A stretch of 64,000 nt of DNA from Desulfoscipio geothermicus DSM 3669 (GCF_900115975.1 NZ_FOYM01000018.1:1-64000), one strand, 5' to 3'; positions 32,919 to 42,185 are shown, counted from the first letter of the stretch. Notes: generated from the sequence alone by a model not told the origin. Program-made: numbers and translations.

Positions 32919-34385
32919 TTACTTTCGCTGGTTATTTGGGATGGAGATAGTAAAAGTAGTTCCTCTTCCTACCCGGGATTGAACATTTATCATGCCTCCG
33001 TGAGCTTCAACGATACCTTTAACGATTGCCAATCCCAGCCCTGTGCCGTTACTGGCATCATGTCTGTTTGTGCTTCTTTTCCGGGATTTGTCCGTTTTAT
33101 AAAATCGTTCAAATATAAATGGTAATTCTTCCTTTGGTATGCCCGGACCGGTATCGCTTACCGAAATATGCAAACAGCCTGCTCCCGAACCGGCCGTAAC
33201 CATTATTACATCCCCGGGAGCAGAGACATTAATTGCGTTAGCTATCAGATTGATTAATACCTGTTCCAATCGGTCGGCATTACCCATGATAGGCTCGAGA
33301 TTAGCAGCAAAACTGGTTTTAATTTGTATTTTATTTTTCTTAACAGATGGCTCAAATTTTTTAACTACCTTTTCAACTGTTGTCTTAATATCTACAAAAT
33401 CCTTTGTAAAGTCATGTTGTCCCGACTCTAAACGTTTTAGGTCCAGCAGGTCCAAAACAAGGCGATTAAGGCGCTTTAATTCATCTTGGATGTTATTTAA
33501 ATAAAAATTTTGTTCTTGGGGATCATCTGCTATTCCATCTACCAGCGCTTCCGTGTAACCCTGCATGATTGTGAGAGGCGTACGCAATTCATGGGCAACA
33601 TTGGCCACAAATTCGCGTCGTGTGCTGTCTATCTTTTCCAGCGCGGTTATCTTTTCTTCCAGTTTTAAAGCCAAAGTGTTTAAAGAATTCGCCAATAAAC
33701 CTACTTCATCATTGGATATTTTATGCACCCGACGCCTGTAATCTCCATGTGCCATTGCCTGCGCTACTTTATTCATTTCCAGCAACGGGTTGGAAAAACG
33801 CCGTGATAGTAAAAAGCTTAATATGGTTGCAATAAATATACCTTCCAGCCCCACATTTAAAGTGACCTGCTTCAGGTCGTTTATCCGATTGCTTATAGGA
33901 GCGACCGGGGCATGGAGCATTATTATTTTTTCTACTTTGTCACCCGACATAACAGGTACACCGGCTGATATTACTTCCAAATCTAAAATCTTACCCGGAC
34001 CCAGGTGTACAATGGGCTTTCCCGCAAATAAACTTTTTACTTCACTATCAACAAGCGGGTCATGGTGAATCAGTTTTGGATCATTTCCGGAGTAATTATC
34101 ATGAAGATTTTGGCATTGTTCCAGAAATTCTTCTTTATCCATAAGCATAATAACTGCATTTAAGACTTTCGCAGAAGTGCGAAGTATTTGTTCCTGTTGT
34201 TCTTTGCTCTGTTCCTTTTCCAGCAAAGCTGAAATCCTATAACCTTCCCTTACAAGTTCATCACCTTGCTGCTGAAAATACCTTCTGGTTTGAATATTTG
34301 TATGGACAAACCAAGCCAATGTCAGGACCAGCAGTACCAGTGCTATCATATAAAGCCAAAGTTTAAAAACAATACTGTTGCGCAA
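32919..34385 (-). CDS. Membrane sensor histidine kinase of the metal-stress region
   Basis: A 488-residue kinase. Transmembrane helices lie at about 8-28 and 170-190, with a sensor domain of about 140 residues between. A HAMP region (SNPLLEMNKVAQAMAHGDY) follows, then the H-box VANVAHELRTPLTIM, N-box NLIANAINVSA and G-boxes SDTGPGIPKEE and NGTGLGLAIVKGIV. It starts at TTG 34385 after GGGGGT. The cognate regulator gene (34968) is divergent, with a DUF2933 gene between. The sensor holds scattered His and Cys (ECQNLHDN-like EQCQNLH, LIHHD) that could contact metal; this is inference. Confidence 0.92.
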   Translation of the reverse strand: MRNSIVFKLWLYMIALVLLVLTLAWFVHTNIQTRRYFQQQGDELVREGYRISALLEKEQSKEQQEQILRTSAKVLNAVIMLMDKEEFLEQCQNLHDNYSGNDPKLIHHDPLVDSEVKSLFAGKPIVHLGPGKILDLEVISAGVPVMSGDKVEKIIMLHAPVAPISNRINDLKQVTLNVGLEGIFIATILSFLLSRRFSNPLLEMNKVAQAMAHGDYRRRVHKISNDEVGLLANSLNTLALKLEEKITALEKIDSTRREFVANVAHELRTPLTIMQGYTEALVDGIADDPQEQNFYLNNIQDELKRLNRLVLDLLDLKRLESGQHDFTKDFVDIKTTVEKVVKKFEPSVKKNKIQIKTSFAANLEPIMGNADRLEQVLINLIANAINVSAPGDVIMVTAGSGAGCLHISVSDTGPGIPKEELPFIFERFYKTDKSRKRSTNRHDASNGTGLGLAIVKGIVEAHGGMINVQSRVGRGTTFTISIPNNQRK

Positions 34386-34457
34386 ATTATTTACCCCCGC
34401 AATAAAATAATAATTTTTAAAAGGGAAACAATGGCCGGAAATTTAATTAAAACTAAT

Positions 34458-34490
34458 AAACCCCGTTTTATAACAAAGCGGGGTTTATCC
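34458..34490 (-). terminator. Terminator of the DUF2933 gene
   Basis: AAACCCCG/CGGGGTTT stem with a T-rich minus-strand flank, directly downstream of the DUF2933 gene. Confidence 0.65.
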
Positions 34491-34533
34491 AATGGGGGAG
34501 ACTATATAGGTTGGGAAGGAGGTTAATTTATAA

Positions 34534-34698
34534 TTAATGCTTAACTGTTTGAGAATCTTGGGTTTTTTCTTGGTCAATTTTACTATCATGTTTATTATCT
34601 TGTTTTCCGTGACAAGATTGATTCCCATGACCTCGCATCATGAAAATATGCATGAGTGGACATAGTAAAAGTATTAACCATGGAATATACTGTTCCAT
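34534..34698 (-). CDS. DUF2933-type small membrane protein
   Basis: A 54-residue protein: MEQYIPWLILLLCPLMHIFM forms one membrane helix followed by MRGHGNQSCHGKQDNKHD, rich in His with one Cys. CPLMH-F-M-GHG is the DUF2933 pattern, often found beside copper resistance genes. ATG at 34698 has AAGGAGGT 6 bases upstream; the longer frame is not needed. It lies between divergent sensor kinase and regulator genes, so it is probably part of their regulon. Metal binding is inferred from His content. Confidence 0.75.
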   Translation of the reverse strand: MEQYIPWLILLLCPLMHIFMMRGHGNQSCHGKQDNKHDSKIDQEKTQDSQTVKH

Positions 34699-34967
34699 AT
34701 AGCTACCTCCTTGTAAATGAATAATAACAAAATTTTTTTTCAAAAAATCCACCTTATTTTAAACTTTTTGTTACATTAACAAGTCAGTTCTCAAAAAAAG
34801 CCAGGTAAAATTAAATTTTATAATTGTAACAAAAATGAAACAGATTTTTTTAAGAATCGCAATATAAATGTTTTATATTAGATACAATCTAAGTTATTGT
34901 TACTTTGAGTGGTTTAGAGGTATTTTCCGGCAAAATCCTTATATCACTTAAGCAAAGGATGGTTAAA

Positions 34968-35678
34968 GTGAAAAAAGAAACCATACTAATTGCAGATGAT
35001 GAAGAAAAGATTCGCCAAATTGTTAAAAAGTATCTCGAAAAAGAAGGTTTTTCAGTATTAGAATGTGTTGATGGGCTTGAGGCAATTCAAGCTTTTACCA
35101 AACACGCCCCTGATTTAGTAATTTTAGACATTATGATGCCGGGCGCTGATGGGTGGGAGGTCTGTCGCGAATTGCGAAAAACTTCAAAAGTACCCATTAT
35201 CATGTTGACTGCAAGAGAGGACGAAGTAGACAGGGTACTTGGACTTGAGATGGGAGCAGATGATTATGTCGTTAAACCATTTTCCCCCAGGGAACTTATG
35301 GCGAGAGTAAAAGCTGTATTACGTCGTCTTAATGATCGTAATTTAGGTGAAAAAGAAAATATTTTAAGTTTTGAAGGGTTAACTATTAATCTTGATGCCA
35401 GAAAGGTAACTATTAATGATAAAGAGATAATTCTTACACCTAAAGAATTTGATATTCTGTATTTTCTGGCAAAGTCATCGGGAAAAGCTTATAGTCGAGA
35501 TCATATTCTCTTATCTGTATGGGGTGATGATTATTTTGGAGATACCAGAACAGTTGATACACATATTAACCGTTTAAGAGAGAAACTTGCCAAAGCTAAT
35601 AATAAAATTAATTATATTAATACAGTTTGGGGCGTTGGGTATAAATTTGAACCTGTAGTCAAAAATGATTTGGGTTGA
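34968..35678 (+). CDS. OmpR/PhoB-type response regulator of the metal-stress region
   Basis: A 236-residue regulator. The receiver has ILIADDEEKIRQ, phosphoacceptor Asp in LVILDIMMPGADG, IIMLTAREDE and DDYVVKPFSPREL. The C-terminal winged helix has LTPKEFDILYFLAKSSGKAY, DTRTVDTHINRLREKL and NTVWGVGYKF. GTG at 34968 is chosen because AAAGGA ends 8 bases before it; ATG at 34959 overlaps that site. It is divergent from the kinase at 32919, its likely partner. It ends in a clear terminator. Confidence 0.94.
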   Translation: MKKETILIADDEEKIRQIVKKYLEKEGFSVLECVDGLEAIQAFTKHAPDLVILDIMMPGADGWEVCRELRKTSKVPIIMLTAREDEVDRVLGLEMGADDYVVKPFSPRELMARVKAVLRRLNDRNLGEKENILSFEGLTINLDARKVTINDKEIILTPKEFDILYFLAKSSGKAYSRDHILLSVWGDDYFGDTRTVDTHINRLREKLAKANNKINYINTVWGVGYKFEPVVKNDLG

Positions 35679-35698
35679 TATGTGATTATTGTTTTTTA

Positions 35699-35730
35699 AA
35701 AAGGTTTCTCATCAGAGAAACCTTTTGTTT
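35699..35730 (+). terminator. Terminator of the response regulator gene
   Basis: AAAGGTTTCTC/GAGAAACCTTT stem with ATCA loop and a following TTTGTTTT. Confidence 0.85.
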
Positions 35731-35754
35731 TCCCAATGCTCTATCATAAATCAG

Positions 35755-35880
35755 ATGTTTGACTGGGGAAAACAGTGGGCCAGACAAGCTCAACAAAACG
35801 GCACTATTACCGAGGAGCAGGCCAACGCATGGCAGGATCATTTTAAATACATGAATGACTTTCATCGGTTTTTATTTTAA
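35755..35880 (+). pseudogene. Fragment of a secreted DUF2680-like protein
   Basis: A 41-residue frame reads MFDWGKQWARQAQQNGTITEE then QANAWQDHFKYM. The NGTITEEQA segment is the same helical-hairpin motif as in the repeats of the secreted protein at 17820. There is no signal peptide and only a weak ribosome site, so this is probably the C-terminal remnant of such a gene. A small functional peptide cannot be excluded. Confidence 0.45.
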
Positions 35881-35895
35881 AAACCACAATAAAAA

Positions 35896-35937
35896 AAGGT
35901 AAGCAAAGGTTGATTTGATTTCACCTTGCTTACCTTG
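35896..35937 (-). terminator. Terminator of the CAP-domain gene
   Basis: AAGGTAAGCAAAGGT against ACCTTGCTTACCTT forms a long stem just downstream of the CAP-domain gene on the minus strand. Confidence 0.75.
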
Positions 35938-35950
35938 AGTCAAGAAATAT

Positions 35951-36676
35951 TTAACCTATAAACAGTTGAACAAACATTTTGCCATATGGCCCTCCATCAA
36001 CAATACCAATTCCTACTTCTTTAAAATTGGGGTTCAGAATGTTAGCCCGGTGACCGTCTGAATTCATAAGGGCATTGTGAGCTACGTCAACACTGTATGC
36101 CCCGGCAAGGTTTTCACCAGCGTAATAATATTTAATCCCTGCAGAATTAATCATATCAAAAGGTGACCCGTATGTTGGGGAAGTATGGCCGAAATAACCC
36201 AGATCGATCATGTCTTGGGCTTTTAGACGCGCCAATCGGACCAGTTCCAGGTTTGATTTTAATGGCGCCAAGCCTACCTGCTGTCTTTCCTGGTTCACGA
36301 GATTAAGCATTTTTTGCTCGTCTGTGCTCAGGCCGGTTGGGGCCGGGGAAGGCGCCGGTTCCGGTTTCGGTTCCACGGGTTGAGGTTGCGGAGTTGGTGT
36401 TATGGGGTCACTGGCATTTGTATTATCAGGATTGTATTTACTTGTTGTGCCTGCATATTTAATAATTATTTCGTCTGGATTTAAGTTATATTTATCTATC
36501 AGTTGTTCAATAAAGCTATATAGCACTTCCTGACTCACGTTGCCGGATACGCTAATTGTTAGAGTTGTTCCTGCTGATGCCGGTGATGCGGGTATAGCAC
36601 TGAAAAACAGTCCTGTCACTAACAAAAAAATTGCCAGAAAGGATAATAATTTACTGCCCAACCTAAAAGATGTCAA
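35951..36676 (-). CDS. Secreted CAP/SCP-domain protein (YkwD-like)
   Basis: A 241-residue exported protein with signal peptide (FLAIFLLVTGLFFSAIPASPASA). A segment of about 50 residues (ISVSGNVSQEVLYSFIEQL) comes next, then a Pro/Glu linker (PITPTPQPQPVEPKPEPAPS) and a C-terminal CAP domain of about 120 residues. CAP hallmarks are LVNQERQQVGLAPLKSN, GYFGHTSPTYGSPFDM, AGENLAGA, ALMNSDGHRANILNP and the final GIGIVDGGPYGKMFVQLF. Bacterial CAP proteins of this type are abundant in spore formers; their role is not settled. TTG at 36676 follows AAGGAGG by 8 bases. Confidence 0.9.
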   Translation of the reverse strand: MTSFRLGSKLLSFLAIFLLVTGLFFSAIPASPASAGTTLTISVSGNVSQEVLYSFIEQLIDKYNLNPDEIIIKYAGTTSKYNPDNTNASDPITPTPQPQPVEPKPEPAPSPAPTGLSTDEQKMLNLVNQERQQVGLAPLKSNLELVRLARLKAQDMIDLGYFGHTSPTYGSPFDMINSAGIKYYYAGENLAGAYSVDVAHNALMNSDGHRANILNPNFKEVGIGIVDGGPYGKMFVQLFIG

Positions 36677-37089
36677 TATTAATTCCTCCTTGTTGTTTTG
36701 GGATTTTTAAAACTGATGCTATTGAGCCTTGGTTAAGGTTACTATGCCTTGGATACACCTCCTTTTCTGTAAGATATTCGCAATATTAGTCTTTTTTTGG
36801 GGGGGTATCTAACAAAATAAAAAATTTTTATGAGCCGGGCCCGTGTTTTATTAGGTGCCGGTTTCTCCATTTTATTCATAAACTTTGCCGGCTCTAAACC
36901 CCACGTTAATCTAAAATTCATATTCGGGGCTAAAGACTATGTTTTGGAGTATCTATTTTTTGCATCTAGACAAAAACGTTAAACTTTAGTCATATTTACC
37001 TAAAAGTTTTATTGTATAGTTAATAAACAAAGAAGCTGCTTACTTGGTACACGTTATTGGAGTAAATTGTCAACAAAATAAGAATTAAA
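36677..37089. other. AT-rich gap
   Basis: No gene is seen. It contains a G7 tract (TTTTTGGGGGGGTATC near 36790) and an imperfect GAGCCGG/CCGGCTC repeat (about 36832-36896). Confidence 0.4.
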
Positions 37090-37700
37090 CCGGGTGGTGA
37101 TAGCGAGCAGAAAATTTTTAGCGATTTTATGTTTTATTAATAGGCGGTTCGTAACAGCTACCGACATGCCAACAACTATTGATTCCTTACCTGGGGAAGG
37201 AAAAGGGATGACCCGAAAGATAAAGCGGCTCTTTGGCCGGCTGGACGGAAAGGTTTCTGTCCATAACGGGCTGACCCGTTTTAAGTAGGAATCCTTTTAC
37301 TCCGTCTGGCATGATCTAAAGCAACTCGCTTTATCAAGTAGGTGACCCCGTTAGCCGGAGTGCGGAAATAACCGGCAGGCTGTATCTAACAGATCACGGG
37401 AGGCGTCCGGCCACTCAAAGAACTTGAGTGCCGGATAGCTTAACAGTCATGGTAAGATTATTTTTCGCCCGCAAACTAACGGATGCAGAGGAATTAGCGG
37501 ACCACGGTGAGTGCCGGGCCATTAGTCCGTGTCTTGCGCCTGTTAAGCGCCATTCTCCCGTCCGGGTGAAACTCCCGGAGCCGAGGTCTCCCTGTCGCAA
37601 AGCCTGCTGCCTCAAAGTAGGCAAAACAAATCACGAAAGGAGCGAAAGCCTGGTCATGGGGAGGCCGAGTTTGCAAAATCTAACTATTGTTAGGTCTTAT
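37090..37700 (+). ncRNA. Candidate large structured RNA, class not recognised
   Basis: A block of about 600 nt is much richer in GC than its AT-rich surroundings and holds no convincing gene. It is dense in perfect hairpins. Examples are TTCCTT/AAGGAA near 37185; GGACGGAAA/TTTCTGTCC at 37243-37262; CGGGctgaCCCG at 37267; nested GTTAG..GCCGG/CCGGC..CTAAC at 37350-37390; and a 12-bp stem TCCGG.CACTCAA/TTGAGTG.CCGGA at 37406-37435. CATGCCA (about 37164) can pair with TGGCATG (about 37307) to close a multi-branch domain. A CTAAC/GTTAG hairpin with a T-rich tail near 37680 may end it. The size is in the range of OLE-type RNAs, but I cannot confirm any family. Confidence 0.5.
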
Positions 37701-37726
37701 AAACTTTTTTGAACCAGGGACTTGGA

Positions 37727-38422
37727 ATGGGCGTACTTTCACGTGTATCTTCACTGGTAAACACTAAAATAAATAAATTATTGGATCGAGTAGAAAAACC
37801 TGAAGAAATTTTGGAATACTCGTATCAAAAACAGCTGGAACAATTGCGTAAGGTAAGACGTGGCCTGGCAGACATTGGAGCTTCTAAAAAAATGTTGGAA
37901 TTTCAGTTAATTAAACTTAAAGAAAAAATGCTCGAACTGGAAAAACAGGCCAAAAAGGCGTTATCCATGGGAAGGGATGATCTGGCTGCTATTGCTTTGG
38001 AAAGGAAGATGGAAATCCAAAAGCAGGTAGAACAACTCAACGACCAAATCAGTGAGCTCGAAAAAGAACAGGAAAAACTGGCAACTGCCAAGGTGCAGCT
38101 CTCAGTTAAAGTGGAATCTTTCCGCACGCAAAAGGAAGTTATAAAGGCCCAGTATTCTGCGGCTGAAGCTCAGGTTAAAATTAGTGAAGCTGTCTCAGGA
38201 ATTTCCGAGGATGCGGATGATCTGGGACTGGCCCTGGAACGGGCCAAGGATAAGACAAAGAGCTTAAGGGCCAGGGCTGCTGCTATTGGACAACTGACGG
38301 ACCTCGGGATACTGGAAGATCATTTGGATAATACTCATATAAATAGCGAGTTAGATGAGATTTCTAAAAAACAGAGTGTTCAGGAGGAATTGAAAAGACT
38401 AAAAAAAGAATTACAAAATTAA
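37727..38422 (+). CDS. PspA/IM30-family envelope stress protein (second copy)
   Basis: A 231-residue PspA-like protein: N-terminal amphipathic segment MGVLSRVSSLVNTKINKLLD, then long coiled coil with LEKEQEKLATAKVQLSVKVE and SFRTQKEVIKAQYSAAEAQV. It is a paralogue of the copy at 31383, sharing the FRTQKE/LRAQKE-IIKAQY-AA-AQVKI core. ATG at 37727 gives the standard MG-LSR start, with GGGACTTGGA before it. It lies directly downstream of the candidate structured RNA and has its own terminator. Confidence 0.88.
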   Translation: MGVLSRVSSLVNTKINKLLDRVEKPEEILEYSYQKQLEQLRKVRRGLADIGASKKMLEFQLIKLKEKMLELEKQAKKALSMGRDDLAAIALERKMEIQKQVEQLNDQISELEKEQEKLATAKVQLSVKVESFRTQKEVIKAQYSAAEAQVKISEAVSGISEDADDLGLALERAKDKTKSLRARAAAIGQLTDLGILEDHLDNTHINSELDEISKKQSVQEELKRLKKELQN

Positions 38423-38461
38423 AAAATCAAACGAAAAATAAGTAACTGTTTTATAAGTTAA

Positions 38462-38508
38462 AAAGCAAATCATAATGCCTTAGAGGGTCGTATGGTTTGC
38501 TTTTTTTA
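38462..38508 (+). terminator. Terminator of the second pspA
   Basis: AAAGCAAAtCATA..TATGGTTTGCTTT stem followed by TTTTTTATA. Confidence 0.85.
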
Positions 38509-38622
38509 TAATAAACTTAAAATAAATTAAAAGCATGAAAAGTTTTTAATGTTTCGTTGTATGTATAGGTTTTATAAGGGTTAATATGGAAGCCGATATA
38601 AAATAGTAATAGTAATACCTTA

Positions 38623-38682
38623 TTGACAAAAACAAAATGCCGGTATAAAATATGCTTAAAATACAATACCCCCCTATGGTAT
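38623..38682 (+). promoter_or_regulatory. csoR-copA promoter with CsoR operator
   Basis: TTGACA at 38623-38628 and a TATAAAAT box at 38644-38651 form a promoter. Directly downstream, ATACCCCCCTATGGTAT (38666-38682) matches the GC-cored ATACC..GGTAT operators of CsoR repressors. Copper binding to CsoR would release it. Confidence 0.75.
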
Positions 38683-38706
38683 ATAAAAAGAGGAGGACTG
38701 GATTTT

Positions 38707-38970
38707 TTGCAGGGAGATAAGAAAGAATTAATGTCCAGGCTTAAAAGAATTGAGGGGCAGATTCGGGGAATACAGAAAATGATTGAAGAAGATCGTTACT
38801 GTATCGATGTTTTGTACCAGGTCAGCGCCAGCCGGGCGGCTTTAAAAAAGATTGGATTGTTAATGATCAGAAACCATACCCGGGTATGTGTGTCTAATGC
38901 TATTAAGCAGGAGCATGGTGAAGAAGCAATCGCCGAGTTGATGCAGTTGCTGGACAAGTTTATGGACTAA
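38707..38970 (+). CDS. csoR: CsoR-type copper-sensing repressor
   Basis: An 87-residue all-helical repressor of the CsoR/RcnR/FrmR family. The Cu(I) ligand set Cys-His-Cys is visible in [20 protein letters not shown] and IRNHTRVCV, which assigns it to the copper-sensing branch rather than RcnR or FrmR. The N-terminal basic helix [16 protein letters not shown] contacts DNA. TTG at 38707 has GAGGAGG about 10 bases upstream; ATG at 38731 is an alternative start. It is followed by copA 29 bases on, and its own promoter holds a CsoR-like operator. Confidence 0.92.
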   Translation: MQGDKKELMSRLKRIEGQIRGIQKMIEEDRYCIDVLYQVSASRAALKKIGLLMIRNHTRVCVSNAIKQEHGEEAIAELMQLLDKFMD

Positions 38971-38999
38971 TATTTTTCAACAAGTGGAGGTGCTGCTGG

Positions 39000-41423
39000 G
39001 TGAAAACCGAAACTGAAATTGAAAAAATTGAATTTAAAGTAACGGGTATGTCCTGTGCCGCCTGTGCGGCCAGGGTGGAGAAAAAGCTGGCCGGTACGGA
39101 TGGTGTTCAAAGCGCGACAGTTAACTTTGCCACCGGTACGGCTGCCGTTAAACACGACCCCGCTCGGATTGGTCCGGACCGTCTGGCTGAAATCGTAGAA
39201 CAGCTTGGTTACGGCGTATTGAAGGAAAAAGCTGAATTGAGAATAACCGGTATGACATGCGCCGCCTGCGCGGCCAGGGTGGAAAAAAGGTTAAATTCTC
39301 TGCCGGGGGTACAGGGTATTGTGAACATAGCTACGGAAAAGGCCGTAGTGGAGTTTAGTCCTGCTACTACCGATCTAAGGCAAATAATGCAAGCTGTCAC
39401 GGACATTGGCTATGGGGCGGAGGAAATTAATGCCGGTGGAATGGATGCAGAGAAAGAGGCGCGGGAGCGGGAAATTCGCTGGTTTAGGAATATGTTCTTG
39501 TTTTCAGCCGTACTGTCGCTGCCGCTGCTGCTTTACATGTTTGGCATGTTGTTCAGGTTAACAAACTTGCCGCAAATTATTTATAATCCTTATTTTCAGC
39601 TTGTGCTGGCAACTCCCATTCAGTTCGTTGCGGGATGGCACTTTTACCGGGACGCTTATCACGTACTGAAAAACAAGGGGGCCAATATGTCGGTACTGGT
39701 GGCTCTTGGCACCACTGCCGCCTACGCTTATAGTGTAGCAGTGGCCTTTTTCGGCAATTATATCGGCACCGAGGAAGTATACTTTGAAACCAGTGCTCTG
39801 ATCATTACACTAATATTGCTCGGGCGTTTCCTGGAGGCGGTAGCCAAGGGCAAAACATCTGAAGCCATAAAAAAATTAATGGGCTTGCAGGCTAAGACCG
39901 CCAGAGTTATACGGGACAGTCAGGAAATGGAAATACCCGTTGACCAGGTTATGGTTGGAGACGTTATCATTGTTAGGCCCGGCGAAAAAATTCCTGTCGA
40001 TGGGGTACTGCTCGAAGGTTACTCCAGTATTGACGAATCCATGCTCACCGGTGAAAGCCTACCGGTGGATAAAAAAGTCGGAGATACGGTAATTGGTGCC
40101 ACAATCAATAAGTTGGGAACTTTTAAGTTTAAGGCCACCAAGGTGGGTAGGGATACCGCACTGGCTCAAATTATCCGCATTGTTGAGGATGCACAGGGCT
40201 CCAAGGCTCCCATTCAACGCCTGGCAGATGTTATTTCCGGTTATTTTGTACCTGTGGTGGTGGCTATTGCCCTGATCACCTTTGGCTTGTGGTACTTTAT
40301 AGGCGACCCCGGCAACTTTACCTGGGCGCTGATCAACTTTACCGCTGTGCTGGTGATTGCCTGTCCATGTGCCCTCGGTCTGGCTACACCCACCTCGATC
40401 ATGGTGGGTACCGGCCGGGGTGCCGAGAATGGTATTTTGATCAAGGGGGGCGAATACCTGGAGCGGGCCCAAAAAATTAACGCTATTGTGCTTGATAAAA
40501 CCGGCACCATTACCCGCGGCGAGCCGACCCTTACCGATCTGGTGGTACTGGACTCCTCGGCGGGCAGTGAACGGGATTTATTAGTCCTGGCTGCCGGGGC
40601 GGAAAAAGGGTCGGAACACCCCCTGGCCCGGGCTGTAGTACAAAAAGCTGAAGAGGAGGGTCTGAAGCCGGCGGATCCGGAGCAATTTGCAGCTATCCCG
40701 GGACACGGGGTGCGGGCCAAGATGCAAGGCCGCGAATTGCTGCTGGGAACCCGTAAATTAATGGAAGAAAACGGTGTGCAATGGGACATCCATGAGAGTA
40801 AAATTGAAGAATTGGAGCGGCACGGCAAGACCGTGATGATTATGGCCCTGGATGGCCGGGCAGCGGCCTTGCTCGGTGTGGCCGATACTGTTAAGGAAAC
40901 CTCGGCAGAAGCAGTGCAAGCCCTGCAGCAAATGGGTATTGAAGTCTGGATGATTACCGGTGACAACAGGCGCACGGCAGAAGCTATTGCAGCCCAGGTG
41001 AGCATAAACAATGTACTGGCCGAGATATTACCCGAGGATAAAGCAAATGAAGTACAAAAATTGCAGCGATCCGGCAAAGTCGTGGGTATGGTTGGTGACG
41101 GTATAAACGACGCTCCGGCCCTGGCTACGGCAGATGTAGGCTTTGCTGTGGGTACCGGCACTGATGTGGCCATTGAAGCGGCGGATATCACACTGATGAG
41201 CGGAGATCTCAGGGGTGTTGTAAACAGTATCAGGCTGAGCAGGGCTACTATGCGCAACATCAAACAAAACTTGTTCTGGGCACTGATCTATAATACGGTA
41301 GGCATACCGGTGGCCGCACTGGGCTTTTTAAGTCCCGTATTTGCCGGAGCCGCCATGGCTTTCAGTTCAGTTTCCGTGGTATCCAATGCTTTACGGTTGA
41401 AGCGAGTTAAATTCCAGCAGTAA
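39000..41423 (+). CDS. copA: Cu(I)-exporting P1B-type ATPase
   Basis: An 807-residue copper efflux ATPase. Two N-terminal heavy-metal domains carry [15 protein letters not shown] and [15 protein letters not shown]. The membrane metal site [13 protein letters not shown] (CPC) and the late [16 protein letters not shown] (M-x2-SS) assign it to the Cu+ subgroup. The catalytic DKTGT, the phosphatase motif TGES, the nucleotide-binding SEHPLARAV and the hinge [10 protein letters not shown] are all intact. GTG at 39000 has GGAGGTG 9 bases upstream. It is co-transcribed with csoR and expels copper from the cytoplasm. Confidence 0.97.
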   Translation: MKTETEIEKIEFKVTGMSCAACAARVEKKLAGTDGVQSATVNFATGTAAVKHDPARIGPDRLAEIVEQLGYGVLKEKAELRITGMTCAACAARVEKRLNSLPGVQGIVNIATEKAVVEFSPATTDLRQIMQAVTDIGYGAEEINAGGMDAEKEAREREIRWFRNMFLFSAVLSLPLLLYMFGMLFRLTNLPQIIYNPYFQLVLATPIQFVAGWHFYRDAYHVLKNKGANMSVLVALGTTAAYAYSVAVAFFGNYIGTEEVYFETSALIITLILLGRFLEAVAKGKTSEAIKKLMGLQAKTARVIRDSQEMEIPVDQVMVGDVIIVRPGEKIPVDGVLLEGYSSIDESMLTGESLPVDKKVGDTVIGATINKLGTFKFKATKVGRDTALAQIIRIVEDAQGSKAPIQRLADVISGYFVPVVVAIALITFGLWYFIGDPGNFTWALINFTAVLVIACPCALGLATPTSIMVGTGRGAENGILIKGGEYLERAQKINAIVLDKTGTITRGEPTLTDLVVLDSSAGSERDLLVLAAGAEKGSEHPLARAVVQKAEEEGLKPADPEQFAAIPGHGVRAKMQGRELLLGTRKLMEENGVQWDIHESKIEELERHGKTVMIMALDGRAAALLGVADTVKETSAEAVQALQQMGIEVWMITGDNRRTAEAIAAQVSINNVLAEILPEDKANEVQKLQRSGKVVGMVGDGINDAPALATADVGFAVGTGTDVAIEAADITLMSGDLRGVVNSIRLSRATMRNIKQNLFWALIYNTVGIPVAALGFLSPVFAGAAMAFSSVSVVSNALRLKRVKFQQ

Positions 41424-41491
41424 TAATAGTTCAATCAATTTCATAAAAGATTTATTGGATAAGTAAGAACTATTTGTACAGGGGGGGTGAA

Positions 41492-41557
41492 ATGATGCTG
41501 AGAAGGCAATACATGCTTCGTCCTGTAGCGCATTGTAAAGGCGGTTGCCGAAGTTAG
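41492..41557 (+). CDS. 21-residue Cys/Arg peptide after copA
   Basis: A tiny frame reads MMLRRQYMLRPVAHCKGGCRS, with a G7 ribosome site just upstream and a strong terminator downstream. H-C-x3-C could bind a metal ion. It is 68 bases after copA and could be on the same transcript. I know no family for it; coding status rests on the ribosome site and position only. Confidence 0.4.
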   Translation: MMLRRQYMLRPVAHCKGGCRS

Positions 41558-41590
41558 TCCCGGGCATGACGCAAAACTGCCTCTACGCAG

Positions 41591-41624
41591 AGGAGGAAGG
41601 AATGCTTATACCCTTCCTCCTTAA
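41591..41624 (+). terminator. Terminator of the csoR-copA operon
   Basis: GGAGGAAGG/CCTTCCTCC stem with a moderately T-rich tail. The following bases to 41771 are AT-rich with no gene. Confidence 0.65.
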
Positions 41625-41771
41625 TTATTTATCTTTTATAAATTTGGTTTTAAAATGGGGGTTGCTCCGGTCAATCTTAAAATTTTTATTTTAACCCTCC
41701 CAAAATCATTATCAATCTACGAACAACTAACCACAAAACAAAAAACCATTTAAAACTTAGGAGGGTTAAAA

Positions 41772-42185
41772 TTGATAACCAAAAAAATTGTTACCGGAAT
41801 TTCAGTTACAGTGCTGGGGATAGCCCTGATGGGAGTAGCAAATGCTGCTCCTTTACAAAACACCAAGGACTATAAAATGCCGCAGTCTCAAATGCAGATC
41901 CAGGATTCGGCCGGTAAGTCGGGTGATCAGGGTGCTTTGCAGTTTGAAATGTCGGGGAAATACATGAACAAGTACACCGGTGCAGTTGAAAACCAGGATA
42001 AAAACAAAAATGATTCTGTAACCGCCAAACAATACGGGCAGTTTAACATGGGCCCTCAAATGGATTATAAAACCATGCAGCAAAATCATGAAACGATGGT
42101 ACAATATATGAATGGCGCGGGTATGATGGGCGGCAGTCGCGGTAGTATGGGAAGCGGTATGGGTTCCGGCAGTATGGGCATGTAA
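41772..42185 (+). CDS. Exported Met-rich protein, paralogue of the 29934 protein
   Basis: A 137-residue exported protein. Signal peptide GISVTVLGIALMGVANAA is nearly that of the protein at 29934. The mature part is rich in Met, Gln and Lys and contains the shared FNMGPQMD core. It ends in a Gly/Ser/Met run (MMGGSRGSMGSGMGSGSMGM) like the Met motifs that bind Cu(I) or Ag(I) outside cells. No enzyme motif is seen. TTG at 41772 follows GGAGGG by 6 bases. Its place after csoR-copA supports an extracellular copper-binding role, which remains inference. Confidence 0.72.
   Translation: MITKKIVTGISVTVLGIALMGVANAAPLQNTKDYKMPQSQMQIQDSAGKSGDQGALQFEMSGKYMNKYTGAVENQDKNKNDSVTAKQYGQFNMGPQMDYKTMQQNHETMVQYMNGAGMMGGSRGSMGSGMGSGSMGM

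Noticed and set aside
37094-37288. 64-residue frame inside the structured-RNA block
   Set aside because: No ribosome site, odd composition, and the bases are explained better by hairpins.
37428-37712. 94-residue frame across the structured-RNA block
   Set aside because: Spans several perfect hairpins and has no recognisable protein motif or good start.
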